64,000 nt of DNA, taken from Zhengitettix transpicula. Lineage: Eukaryota > Arthropoda > Insecta > Orthoptera > Tetrigidae. Numbering within the stretch: the stretch's first letter is position 1; each line of letters begins with the position of its first letter. Position numbers and translations under genes: made by a program. Below the pieces are notes generated by a model. It was not told the DNA's origin, ran no database searches, and saw only the letters and a program-made list of their open reading frames with translations. The stretch lies in the NCBI GenBank assembly GCA_037074705.1, contig CM073595.1:22842501-22906500 (forward strand), written 5' to 3'. Of the stretch, positions 49,205-59,584 are shown in pieces.

Positions 49205-49650
49205 GAAAATATCTTAACAAACCGACGGTACCTTAACCAGATCAAGAATTCTCCTGGTAATACGCACGGCACCTTAAATGAGTCTAAAGTATCCTGATGT
49301 ATTAAGAGAGCTAAAAATACCCAAGGTACGTTCAGGAATTCTTAAACTTCCTGGTACCAAAAGACACTCCCAAAATACTCCCGGTCCCTTAAGGAAATAA
49401 AAAATTGTTCCGGTATCTTAAGGTAGTCAAAAATATTCTTGGTGCCTTAAGTGAGTCAAAAGTACACCCGGAAGTCAAAATTACGGTTTTTAATAATACT
49501 TGAGGTACCCTTATGGAATCAAAAACACTCCTGATACTCACGGTCCATAATGGGGTCAAAAATACTAAGGTAATTAAGGGATTAAAAAAATACTCTCGGA
49601 GCCCTTTGTGATTCCAAAATATTTCCGGTACCTTAAGTGAGTCCAAAATA
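49205..49650. repeat. Degenerate minisatellite, about 33-40 bp units
   Basis: The phrase GGTACCTTAAG followed by GTCAAAAATACTC recurs more than ten times with variable spacing and much divergence (for example near 49225, 49335, 49415, 49450 and 49625). The same phrase occurs at 7060-7200 in a Helitron-like element, so this is probably an internal part of that family. The 108-codon minus-strand frame across it is not a gene. Confidence 0.7.
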
Positions 49651-49857
49651 CTGGCATCAGTGTCATTGTTGACCTCGGCGACACCGAAAACTCCATTTTT
49701 AACCGGATTGTTCACTCGTCATCTCCTCCCAATTATGCTGATGGGGCTGAATGTCAACTTTAGATATCCACGTCCATGTTTTATTTATAAGATTCTATTC
49801 TGTTATAGAACTTACGGGACCGAATATGTCTTATAAAATCCTGGGTATGCGATTATG

Positions 49858-50024
49858 TTATATATTTAGTGGATGAAGTTTTCTCGGGATTCACCTGAAG
49901 AAGATGGCGGTGCAAGCCATCGAAACGTTATGTTTACTTAACTACGCTACCCGGTTGGAATCCCGAGAAAACTTCATCCAGCAACTACACCGGGAAAACC
50001 TACGTTCCTTATTATATATTTAGT
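49858..50024 (+). mobile_element. 141-bp hairpin insertion with 13-bp TSD and hammerhead-like core
   Basis: TTATATATTTAGT occurs at 49858-49870 and 50012-50024 and flanks a 141-bp unit. Inside is a perfect 23-bp inverted repeat (49870-49892 and 49958-49980, arm TTCTCGGGATTC). Its 5' side leads into CTGAAGA (49895-49901), a perfect 6-bp hairpin GATGGC/GCCATC, and GAAACGTT (49922-49929). The 3' tail is CAACTACACCGGGAAAACC, shared with the unit at 59368-59572. The core bases match a minimal hammerhead ribozyme with U at the cleavage position, although pairing next to the core on the stem I side is poor. Confidence 0.7.
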
Positions 50025-50814
50025 ATTTTTCTCCCAAAAGACTTTCCGAATAAAAGAATTTATAAACGTAATTTTGGTCAACACAAGATAAGAACCAATT
50101 CTATACATTGGTACAGTCAAGTGCGATTTGAGAAACTATGTTAATTTTATTCTCTTTGTTAACGACTTTTTTACAGCAAAAAAGTTGCATGAACTTTTGA
50201 TTTAGAAATACAAATAAAGCACAGTGATATTAAACAAATCTCGTGACACCATTACATTACCCAGTTACGTCCATGTACACACGATTAGTCAGAAATCATT
50301 AACATAACTAGTTTGAATTTGTCAAATGCAGATATACGGCTGTTGAACCATCATAAACGTTTTCGTCCAGAGTGTTAGAAGTTGCAGAAAGCGCAAGATT
50401 TGACTATTTACAGGTACGCTGAGAGGTCGGAATTTTTCAATATTTAGAAAACGCTAGTATAGTTCCTAAATTTTTGAAACAAATGAAAATGAAGTAATAA
50501 ATACAAAAATTTTTTCTACTTCAAAACACTAATTTTGCATTCCTCGGGCTAATTTATCTTTTCCCGAAACTCGGATTATCTGTTATCTAACTACTGGTTT
50601 CACTTATATAAATTTATTTATTGAACTACCGTTCGCAGAAACTTTTAGCCTACAAACTATGAATAATATGTATCTAAACGACTTTAAGTATGACAGGAGT
50701 TTAACGTATTTTTCACCTGAAGAGGATTACAAATAAAAACAAATTTATATTAATATAAACGCGAGCAGCAATTTCAAGCAACCTTGGTAAAAATGTAACT
50801 TACGATCTTGGGAA
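50025..50814. other. No gene recognised
   Basis: AT-rich sequence without a supportable feature. Confidence 0.35.
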
Positions 50815-51223
50815 CAAACTCTGTGGGGGCTGTTCCGCTAGAGCACGTAGGAATGGGCGTGGAATTGGGTGAAACAAAAATTATGTGGAAATGACCGAGA
50901 TTGGTGTTGGATTTCACGATTTTAAAGCTCGCTGAATTGAATACGGAACATCACTATGCCGGTTAGCGACCGAGTTTAGTGTCGAATCTACAATTTTTTG
51001 GGGTCGCTGAGTTTAATACTTGCAGGTTAAATTGAAGTTTAGCCCTCATGCGCATGGGAGAAGGTTAGGATGGGGAAAATGATCGAATATGGCCAATATT
51101 AATGTCGAATTCAGCTAATTATACAATAATCGAAGTTACTAAGAGACTAGTGTCAAATTAATCGCTTTTGCGGTATAAGACTGCAATCAATCAATAAACG
51201 GACAACGCCGGGCAGTCGGCTAG
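50815..51223 (+). repeat. Helitron-like 3' fragment
   Basis: It contains GACCGAGATTGGTGTTGGA and TCGCTGA.TT.AATAC phrases of the family and ends GGACAACGCCGGGCAGTCGG followed by CTAG at 51220-51223 and then T. The 5' end is missing. Confidence 0.6.
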
Positions 51224-52008
51224 TATGAAATAAATAAATTCTAATAACATAATATTTTTATTGCCACGTGGTCATTAACATTATTGGAAACATGCCCTTC
51301 GCAGTTTCTAGGGGCTTACCTAGAAGTTTTGTTAAGTAGGCCTAGTAATTATTGAGAAGAAAAATTTAATTTTTTGACACGTGTAATATTGAAGTCGTAG
51401 AACTGTCATAAAATTTCCAAGAGGTTTAATCGTTTAATTATTATTAAAAATAATATTGTGATTAATAGAATATGTGACTGATGCTTCTAGTCAAACTTGT
51501 ACGAAATTGTTTCCATTACACATTTCATCACAAAAAGGAAAGTCACCGAGTTACTAAGTACACGCTAATACCTCTACTAGTGAACAGTGAACAACAATTT
51601 GCACAACTTTCACGATCATTCAAGGACAACTTTGAACTTACGGCTACCTGCAATGGCGAGAGGCGATTATTAAAAGGATAGGTAGAAGCGGATAGAAATG
51701 ATATGAATTAAAGTGATCACTATGTTCTGGAAATAAAATAAAATGGTATTCTTCCGAAACGACCTTTTTACAGGGATAAGCGGAGGGAAGCAAATAAAAT
51801 AAAATATTGAACGAAATAAGTATATTTGCCGGATATCATACATTTTCAGTTACGCAATTGATCCTACCACGAAAATCGCTCATAATTACCTATAATAACT
51901 ATTAAAGTCTGAACGACGCATGTAGTTTTCAAGATAAAAGTTATTCGAGTCAGTTTAAAACGCCTTATCATAAAAAATATTTAACAGTGGTGGAAACAAG
52001 TGAAAAAA
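51224..52008. other. No gene recognised
   Basis: AT-rich. A 66-codon frame at 51481-51681 (with LVKLVRNCFHYTFHHKKE) shows no domain. Confidence 0.3.
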
Positions 52009-52203
52009 AATTGATTGGTTGTTTGTGTGTATGTATGTATGTTCCGTATACAAATCTACGCCCGTGGAGCAATTTCGACCATATTTTGTACACGTGTTCC
52101 TTTAGAACCGGAAACAAACACTGTGGAGGTAACATACGACTACCACCCCTATGTAAAATACTTTTTAGGATTTATATAAATGAATACCGGGGCACCCAGC
52201 TAG
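52009..52203 (+). mobile_element. Short Helitron-like element (internally deleted)
   Basis: About 195 bp combines the 5' portion (ACAAATCTACGCCCGTGGAG, TTTTGTACACGTGTTCCTTT, GGAAACAAACACTGTGGAGG) with the extreme 3' end (GGGGCACCCAGCTAG at 52189-52203). The middle of the family is absent, which makes it a miniature copy. The short GTAT repeat near the start (52027-52042) recurs in the 5' fragment at 46325. Confidence 0.6.
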
Positions 52204-52994
52204 TAAGAGAATATATTTTACTCGTAGTGTCGCATTGTTTCAACTAATTGCATCATAGAACAGCATTATAGCATCAACAATTTTAGAAACCCACACTAGA
52301 ATGATTTCGTAATCCAGTCAAGCTTTAAAAAAAAGGTCTTAATACTTTTTTTTTGTAATAGTTTTAAAATACAAACTACGTGTCAAGCAATTGTTTGCAG
52401 TAATGATCAAATTCAAACTGAATAAATACACATTTTCAATGCGTTTATTTAAAACTGTTCACATAAATTACTATTAGAATTGCGTTTCATTGCAAGGACG
52501 TTCTGTATGAATCCCGAATAATTCAACGTAAAAACGCCCGAAGAAAAACCAATTTGTTCGCGAATTGTGATTATGGATAGTAATAAAGGTTTTCGTTACA
52601 AAGCTTCGTTCTATCTTTAGAATATACTTTAACGAAGAGCTGTCCGCCCCCTCAGTTCGTCATTAAAACAGTCTCTCACTTCAGCACTTAAAATGCAAAT
52701 GAAGTCTTAAGTCCAAAGATATGAGAGCCAAGGCGTGCGATACCAAAGAAATTGAGAGACGGGCTTCCGCAACGTTGCTGTCACTCGAAATTGATAGTCA
52801 ACAGACCAAATTACAGTTATGCCATTCAAGATATTAAACATTCAAAGATTTTTGGTGTTTCACAAGTAGGTGGGTATTGTATAATTTAATTAAAGTAATT
52901 TTCATTTATCAGGTGTGTACCGAAACATGCTTTGTGGCAAGTTAAAAAACTACGCACATGCATAATTATATGATTTAGTAGTATACCGTTCTCT

Positions 52995-53038
<44 letters not shown>

Positions 53039-53600
53039 ACATAGTCAAATTTCGCTATCTCGATGTGTACCGAATGGTAATACCAGACACCAAAATCCAT
53101 AAAGCAAATAAATCCAGATATGAATAGCCCCCTCTAAAATGGAAATATCTGACATTCAACGTAAAATCATTATATGCAAAGGTAGACAGTAAAATGAAGT
53201 TATATATTCCATATGCAAGTGAAACATAACTATGTATGAGGCCTCATAAACATTCATATCAAACGTATTTCACTTACTATAAGGTTTACTCAACTTATAA
53301 ACATTCGAATGATTCGCTTCGTAATTCTGTTTAAGCTCATATTAATTTATTTCCGAATTCAATAGTTCTCTTTTCCAGATAATTGTAGAACTAATCGTGG
53401 TTTTGGATAAGCCATAGTTCCAGAACTTCATTTCAGGAAGCCGTCATTTTCGCATTAGACAGAATTTAGTAGTTGCTGGGATTCCGTTCTCTGTCGCTCT
53501 GTAACAACGTCTCAGCTTTTCTTTTATATAAAGTGGAACTATAAAAAAAATCTGCGTACATATTATTTCTTGAAATTAATCAATCAAGTAATTGGGATTA
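52204..53600. other. No gene recognised; one TA tract
   Basis: AT-rich sequence with a (TA)n tract at 53000-53034. No coding feature is visible. Confidence 0.35.
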
Positions 53601-54048
53601 AATTAGATAACTAAATACGTATGAGCACAGCCAAAGTTGACACGTAATTTATTAACAAAAAACTTCAAATCCACAACGTTTCGTCCTCAATATAGGCCTT
53701 AAAAACGTGAGCAATCCTAAAAAATAAAGATAATATATATTTCCAACAGGTGGTTTTTTATTCCACGCCTGTTTACAATACAATTTTTTATGACAATTTT
53801 ACAATTAGAGCAATGTACACCTTATGAAGTCATAGATCCCAAATTTTTCGTCAACACCTTTCTAAAATATATAATAAAAATACGAATTTTAGAATCCCAC
53901 AATTTTACCCCTGATGAAGTCCCAGGTGGAGGATGAGACGTTGTGAACTTTAAGTTTCTGTGAATAAATGACATTGACAAATTTAGCTGTGTTCATACAT
54001 TTTCAATTATATTGAAGTCAGATAAATAAACCTATTAATTAGATAACT
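53601..54048. mobile_element. Palindromic insertion with 12-bp TSD, unit 1 of a nested pair
   Basis: AATTAGATAACT occurs at 53601-53612 and 54037-54048 around a 424-bp insertion. Its ends are inverted copies: GTATGAGCACAGCCAAAG in the left arm and the complement of GCTGTGTTCATAC in the right. Both arms carry an outward-facing AACGTT-type motif. The right arm has CTGATGA (53911-53917) and GAGACGTT (53935-53942); the left arm has GAGGACGAAACGTTGTGG on the minus strand (53682-53699). Each copy has decayed in a different half of the hammerhead-like core. Confidence 0.6.
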
Positions 54049-54380
54049 GTATTTTTACGTCTGTTTATATTTAATAAATAATGCATTTTTTCGACAAATA
54101 TAATAACTTCTAAAGTTTGTGTTTTTTTCAATAGGATGTGAAATTAGGTTTCAACCTTAGCATATTTAGGTGAGTGTTACCTTATTTTCATTGTGTTAGT
54201 AGTATAATATTTTTTGTTCAACCACTTTTATAAATTCATTCGCTTCATGATAATACAACTTTATTTTGTAATATTTCTCCGCAGGAAAGACCTGATGAAG
54301 GTACAAACACGTCGTAAATAAATAAAATATTGTCTGATATTGGTCGAAAAACTGCATTATTTAATAAATTAGATAACTGT
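54037..54380. mobile_element. Palindromic insertion with 14-bp TSD, unit 2 of a nested pair
   Basis: AATTAGATAACTGT at 54037-54050 recurs at 54367-54380, flanking a 316-bp insertion. The termini are inverted: TAATGCATTTTTTCGAC on the left and the complement of GTCGAAAAACTGCATTA on the right. An outward CTGATGA lies at 54292-54298, followed by ACGTCG, with the GAAA segment deleted. It shares its left target duplication with the insertion at 53613-54036, so two insertions used the same target sequence. Confidence 0.55.
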
Positions 54381-56900
54381 TCCATAGATCCTTAAGAGAA
54401 ACAAGTCTTCAAGAATACGAAAAGGCTCGAAGAATTTGTACGTTATGCAATACCTATAGGCTCACTAATTATAATTCAGAATGCTAAACTCTCAAAACTC
54501 TAATAACAAAGTTAATACGTATTTATTTATACACAAATAATTAAATTTTTAGTACAATAAATAATAATTTATTTACACTTCTGCATTAAAACAGTGTGTA
54601 TTAATTCGAAATAAATAATAAAGAGTTAAACACTTAATATAGTTAATAATTTGATTAGTAAACATACAAATTAACTAATACAGAATATCTTAATGAAAAT
54701 AAAAATAAACATTTATATAATTGTATTAGATAATTCGCAAAGATTCAAGAATTATGTTTTTGGAATTTCGATACTACAAATGATAATCGTGTTAAGTAAA
54801 TAAATAATAAATTATTTGAAAAACTAACTCTTTAGTTATTATCAGTAACAAGACTGAATTTAAACCTCCTACTGAAAATAATATTATGAAATCCTTTAAA
54901 CCAGTGACCATTACTACTAATTCTGACTGTGTAAAAAATGATAATAATGAATGAAATATAAACTTAGTACAACCTTAAGAATAATTATGAAAAAAAAATT
55001 TGCCTCATTCAGTTATTAAAATATTTAATTACAATGGAATTACAGAGGAAAAATTTCGTTTAAAACATACTTGCCATATTAAAAATATTTTATCGGAACA
55101 AAATATAGCGTTGGGATTAATGATGATCGAATCGTTGTTGACAAGATTACATATTATAACTGTAATATTATATTAAAACTAGAATATATAACAAAATTTT
55201 AAGTTTAAAAACAGCCAAAATCAATGGTTTTACTTAACTTTCAGAATATTATAAAATCATAAGACATTAATTTAATTTTGACAATGTTCGTATTTTAAGT
55301 AAAGAAACTCACAAATTTAAATTACAAAATATTAATACCTTTCATAACTTATATGAAGATATAAGAAATAATAGTAATGTGGGCTCCGAATTACGCCTAC
55401 ATTTTGTTGCTATTTGATATAATTTTTCTTTTCAAAACGTTTGATTTATTTCCATCTTACGTAATAAATTATAATTATTCACTTGGTTATTCCACGAAAT
55501 TATTGTGAGACATAGATATTAAATAAATTGTTCTTTATTTGTATTTTATACGAAACATTCACTTTGATTGTTAAGATCTAATTACTTTGGTATTGACGAA
55601 AAGCTGAAATTTCGCCGGACAATATTTTTAATTGTAATGCAATTAATGTTGTGAATTATCTAATACCAAATTAAAATTGGAGATTGTGGTGTTTTAAGAA
55701 ATTAATAATTAAACTGTTTCAACTATTTTTATTTTAGATTAATCTAAATTACTAGAAATCTTCTGGGAAACGGAAAGCAAATAAATAGTTAAGTTGAAGC
55801 TGGTTTGGTTGATTCGTTGTCATCTTAAGTATTACGAGCTTCCTAAAATAGACAATTATTACATTCGTGTAATTAGATGGGTGTTCAAGAGCGTACAATT
55901 CGAAAGAATTAATAAAGAGTGTAAGGCGACAAAAAATAGAAAATTTCAGAATTTAAAATAAATCTAGAGGAAAACATGGTAACAGAAACGAATTGAATAT
56001 AAATCATTAGTATCATGTTAGAGAGTATTTACGAATTCTCGACGTTACATATGGTTATTGGAGAGACTTAAGTTTCGAATCCTCGGCCTGATTTCATCAA
56101 TTTTATTCATTCCCCTTTAGGAATCGTACAATGTGAAAATTTATACATAGTCATTCTTCAATAAAACCTTATTATTATAAGATACATTTTAAGGCTTTCA
56201 AGGAACACGTGAAACATAGAATACCTTATTACTGAGAAATAAAGGTAGAAATTTGATTAAAATCACTATCAATTATTTGAATAAAATACGAGTGGTTTCT
56301 GTTCCCTTGTTACGAGAATACCTGGCTGTATAAATTCACACGTTTCGTACATAGCGAGACTATAGTTGGCAGAAACAGTGGAAAAGAACAGGAAAGAGAT
56401 GATATGAGTTTGTTTTAAGGGTCATCGTCTAGGTGCCTTCATTAGTGGTTGCAACTTTTCTTTCTCGGGTACGTAAATAGTCACGAACTCGAAAGCTCAT
56501 ATCCCTACGTTATAACGTTACAAAGGTAGAGGGTTAAAAACACAGAAGATTTTATTATAAAACATTACCATTCCTATGTTGTCGATTTATCTTTCGTTCC
56601 TTGAGGTCGTTGCACGTAATCAGCTCGTTATAATGGTACCTGTATAATTAATACAGTCCAATTAAATTATATTTTGTAAATAAACCTCTAAAAAGTTTTA
56701 TAGCATATGCAAGAAAAGTAATTTATTTTATAGGGTTTAATAATATAATTAAACGGTATTATTATAATTTGGCTACAATTCGTGACTCATTTTTCTATAA
56801 TAATTATTTTATGAACTACGCAATCAAAGAGATATATTAAATTTAATTATTTTTATTAGTCGGGGCTTTTAATGAAACGCTAATGAGGACTATATTTAGA
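54381..56900. other. No gene recognised
   Basis: Very AT-rich. No open frame, repeat or RNA feature can be supported. Confidence 0.4.
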
Positions 56901-56902
56901 AT

Positions 56903-57229
56903 CTATCGGTTTTTGGGCCGTTGGTGTGTTTTCCAACGTTTTGCTTGCGAACTCCAAGCATCCTCAGGGCTAGACTGAGGCGGACGGTCGTTCGCTTGTA
57001 TGCTTATATAGGCAGCTAGGCGTCCAAGGTCACCTGTGTCCGGCCGTTGTTTTTTCCAGAATATTTTTTCCTCTTTGTCCCTGATGCAGGAAAACCGCAG
57101 GGGGTGACTGTCGTATCCAGTATCTCTATTAAAATTTATATTTTCTATTGCCACGCGAATCTTCTGTACCCATAAATAATTTTCCCTGGCACGTATAGTT
57201 GCGTCTTCCAGGGCTATTCTGTGTTTCAT
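56903..57229 (-). pseudogene. Penelope-like element, end of endonuclease domain, with 3' region
   Basis: The minus-strand frame has HRIALEDATIRARENYLWVQ, then KIRVAIENINFNRDTGYD. This matches the segment after the GIY-YIG core in Penelope-like elements, where a hydrophobic Ile-Asp-type phrase precedes an Asn-Phe-Asn-Arg-type phrase. Downstream on the same strand are CCTATATAAGC and, at 56933-56968, CTGAGGA, a hairpin GCTTG/CAAGC and AAACGTT, which is a hammerhead-like core with one lost G. Part of the 3' region (about 57262-57406) is repeated in inverse orientation on the right. The reverse transcriptase and GIY-YIG core are absent. Confidence 0.62.
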
Positions 57230-57261
57230 CTACAAATTCTGCGACAAAATAAAACGGCAGG

Positions 57262-57406
57262 ACTCAAGGTGACCTTAGACACCTAGCTGCCTATATAAAC
57301 AGACTAGCGAACAAGCTTCATCAATCTTGGCCTAACATTGAGAATACTTGGAGTTGACAACCGGAAAGTTGGCAAACACGCCGAAATTATACGTGGCCCA
57401 ACATCC
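57262..57406 (+). repeat. Inverted copy of Penelope-like 3' region
   Basis: AAGGTGACCTTAGACACCTA, CTGCCTATATAA and ACTTGGAGTTGACAACC mirror 56908-57040 of the minus-strand element. The hammerhead-like segment is degraded here (TTGAGAATACTTGG...GGAAAGTTGG). The pair forms an inverted structure with both 3' ends outward. Confidence 0.6.
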
Positions 57407-58340
57407 CAAAAACCAATTGTTTCATCGGTCACGAAAACCATCATTTATTTTATTATAACTTGTAATAGGATGACTATTAGTTTTAGTAATTGTAATGTTT
57501 TTCTCGGCGTCGAAGCCACGGAATAATCTACCGCAGTTAGAACAATAAACGGCTACCCAACAGACTAGATCAATAAGTACGCTAGTTGTAGACTCCCACA
57601 GATCTTTGTTCTGCAAATTGCTTCGTTGAACAACCTCATACTATACTGTTATATTCTAAATACCACGGAACTATTAGAGTAAATACAACTAATATTAAGA
57701 ATAGTAATTTAATTATATCTGTGAAATTTTTGAAACTGTGTTTTTTCATTTATGAAAGTAAATTGGTAGTAAATTTTCAATACGGGAAACGTCGTTATCC
57801 ACAGAAATATCATCACTTTATAATAATTTTATTTAACGCGTTTTATATCCTTAGTAAAAACTTGAAAATTACGTTCCCCTAAGGACAAAAGGATAATGAT
57901 AAATCGATATGTGGACACGTCAGTGGAAATATCGTCATGATTCACCCAAGAGGAAGGTTTACGACAAAACCGTTTCGACAGAATCGCGAGTGAAGGATTG
58001 ATATTTAGCAAGATGAATCTGGTGAATTAAAATGAAAAATGATCAAGGCGCTGATACTTCCCGTGCTTCACGCGGGAATGTAAACTTTGTTAACGTTAGG
58101 ATCAGCTTTCGGGACAAATATTTAGCTACGGTGTATGCTATTCATAGGTTTATTAACTTAATACCTTTTTTATAATTAACAAATAACCCAATTTTCAGTC
58201 TCAATATTTTATTCTTTTATTCCCTTCGAAAGTTTCGATCTTCTCTTCAAAAATTTTGTACTTATTAAACATAATTTTAAATATGTAATGTGAATATTTT
58301 ATTTTATTCCATTGTGCAATATAAAGTATAAATTGACAGG
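57407..58340. other. No gene recognised
   Basis: AT-rich with no supportable feature; short frames at 57422-57616 and 57829-58011 look non-coding. Confidence 0.35.
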
Positions 58341-58481
58341 TATTGAAAAATTATGTTTAAAAAGTACAGTAACTCTTTGACTCTTATCTCTATCTACCAT
58401 TATTCCTCTCAGAAACTTCATTTCGGCTGTTTGGATTATGCTTTCGTTCCTTCTTCGTTGTTGACCACGTTCCTGTTGCAT
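58340..58481 (-). pseudogene. Short LINE reverse transcriptase tail fragment
   Basis: The minus-strand frame reads QQRRRNESIIQTAEMKFLRG followed by DRDKSQRV. AEMKFLRR-type wording followed by a basic, charged segment is characteristic of the region after the reverse transcriptase domain in RTE/jockey-type LINEs. Only about 40 residues are recognisable. Confidence 0.5.
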
Positions 58482-59355
58482 ACGTCAAAGAAAAAAACAT
58501 TATTGAAATCAGTGACAAGCCGTCACCGATTTAAATAATGTTTATCTTTTCGCAAATTCATGACATGTCCTTGAAAAAAAAGCAACGAGGAAAACTATTA
58601 TTCTTTATGTTGGTTTTTATGAGCGATGTCAGGAAACGGTACCTTGAGTCATTACTGGAAAAGTGCCCATTTCCTGTTACAAAGAAGGATGTTGTCTGAG
58701 TAATCCTTCTCCCTCATTTTGCATGGTTTGGTTAACAAACCTATACCAAGAAATTTACTAGTGAAAGGTCCCTCGACACACAGCGTCAGAATTAAAAATT
58801 ACACTTAGTTCAATGGACCAGAGTTCTAAATTCATTTAAATTTGATCCCAATTCGTGATTCTGCCCCATTTTCTACTGTGAATTGAAAGTATATTTCTGT
58901 CTAAAGTCAGAATTTAAAACTGATATCAAGCGTAGGACGTGGCATTAAGGTGTCACGAAAAATTATAAACATTAAACACCTCTTTTAAAACTATACTAAT
59001 TAGATTAAAAAAGTAGCCAACAAATAAACCTGGTTTTTGCGGCTCTTGTGTTTTTTAATCACCTGACGAAAGCAACAAGGGCAGCGGAAACGTCGGGTGG
59101 TATTTATTTTGTCTGTTATTCAGCTGCCTCTTTCTTACATAAATAGTTACGAAAAATATTGAGACACCGGATAAAACGAGCATTTCCCGATCGCTCAGTT
59201 TTATAATTATACTAATTCGTATAAACTAATACGTAAAAGGTTGGAGGATTCCAGAAGTTCTCTGCTGAGGACAAGTCAAATTGATATTAATTACAAAAAT
59301 GAATGGAAGAACTAATACATAAAGACAATAGATCTGTGGAACCACACAGAAACAG
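58482..59355. other. AT-rich sequence with one isolated hammerhead-like motif
   Basis: At 59063-59094 on the plus strand CTGACGA is followed by 17 bases and GAAACGTC. All conserved core bases of a minimal hammerhead are present, including GTC at the cleavage position. Flanking ATCAC and GTGGT can pair with an offset of two bases. The internal hairpin is weak. No other feature is evident here. Confidence 0.4.
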
Positions 59356-59584
59356 TAATATAAATTATTCAATAAATAGTTCTCGGAATTCACACGGGTT
59401 TTGCATATTTATATTTACACGCAACGTTTCGACGACTGAAAGCACTGTCGTCATATTCGCCTAGAAGTGCTTTCAGTCGTCGAAACGTTGCGTGTAAATA
59501 TAAATATGCAAAACCCGTGTTAATTCCGAGAACTATTTATTGAACAACTTCACCGGGAAAGACTTCAATCTTTAATATAAATTA
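59356..59584. mobile_element. 205-bp near-perfect palindrome with 12-bp TSD
   Basis: TAATATAAATTA at 59356-59367 and 59573-59584 flanks a 205-bp insertion. Arms 59368-59445 and 59467-59544 are 78 bp each with one mismatch (59391 against 59521), separated by 21 bp. The right arm contains GTCGTCGAAACGTTGCG pointing outward, the left its mirror. A 28-bp tail follows the right arm (59545-59572) and includes CACCGGGAAAGAC, which matches the tail of the 49871-50011 unit. The palindrome begins exactly at the target duplication. Confidence 0.85.
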
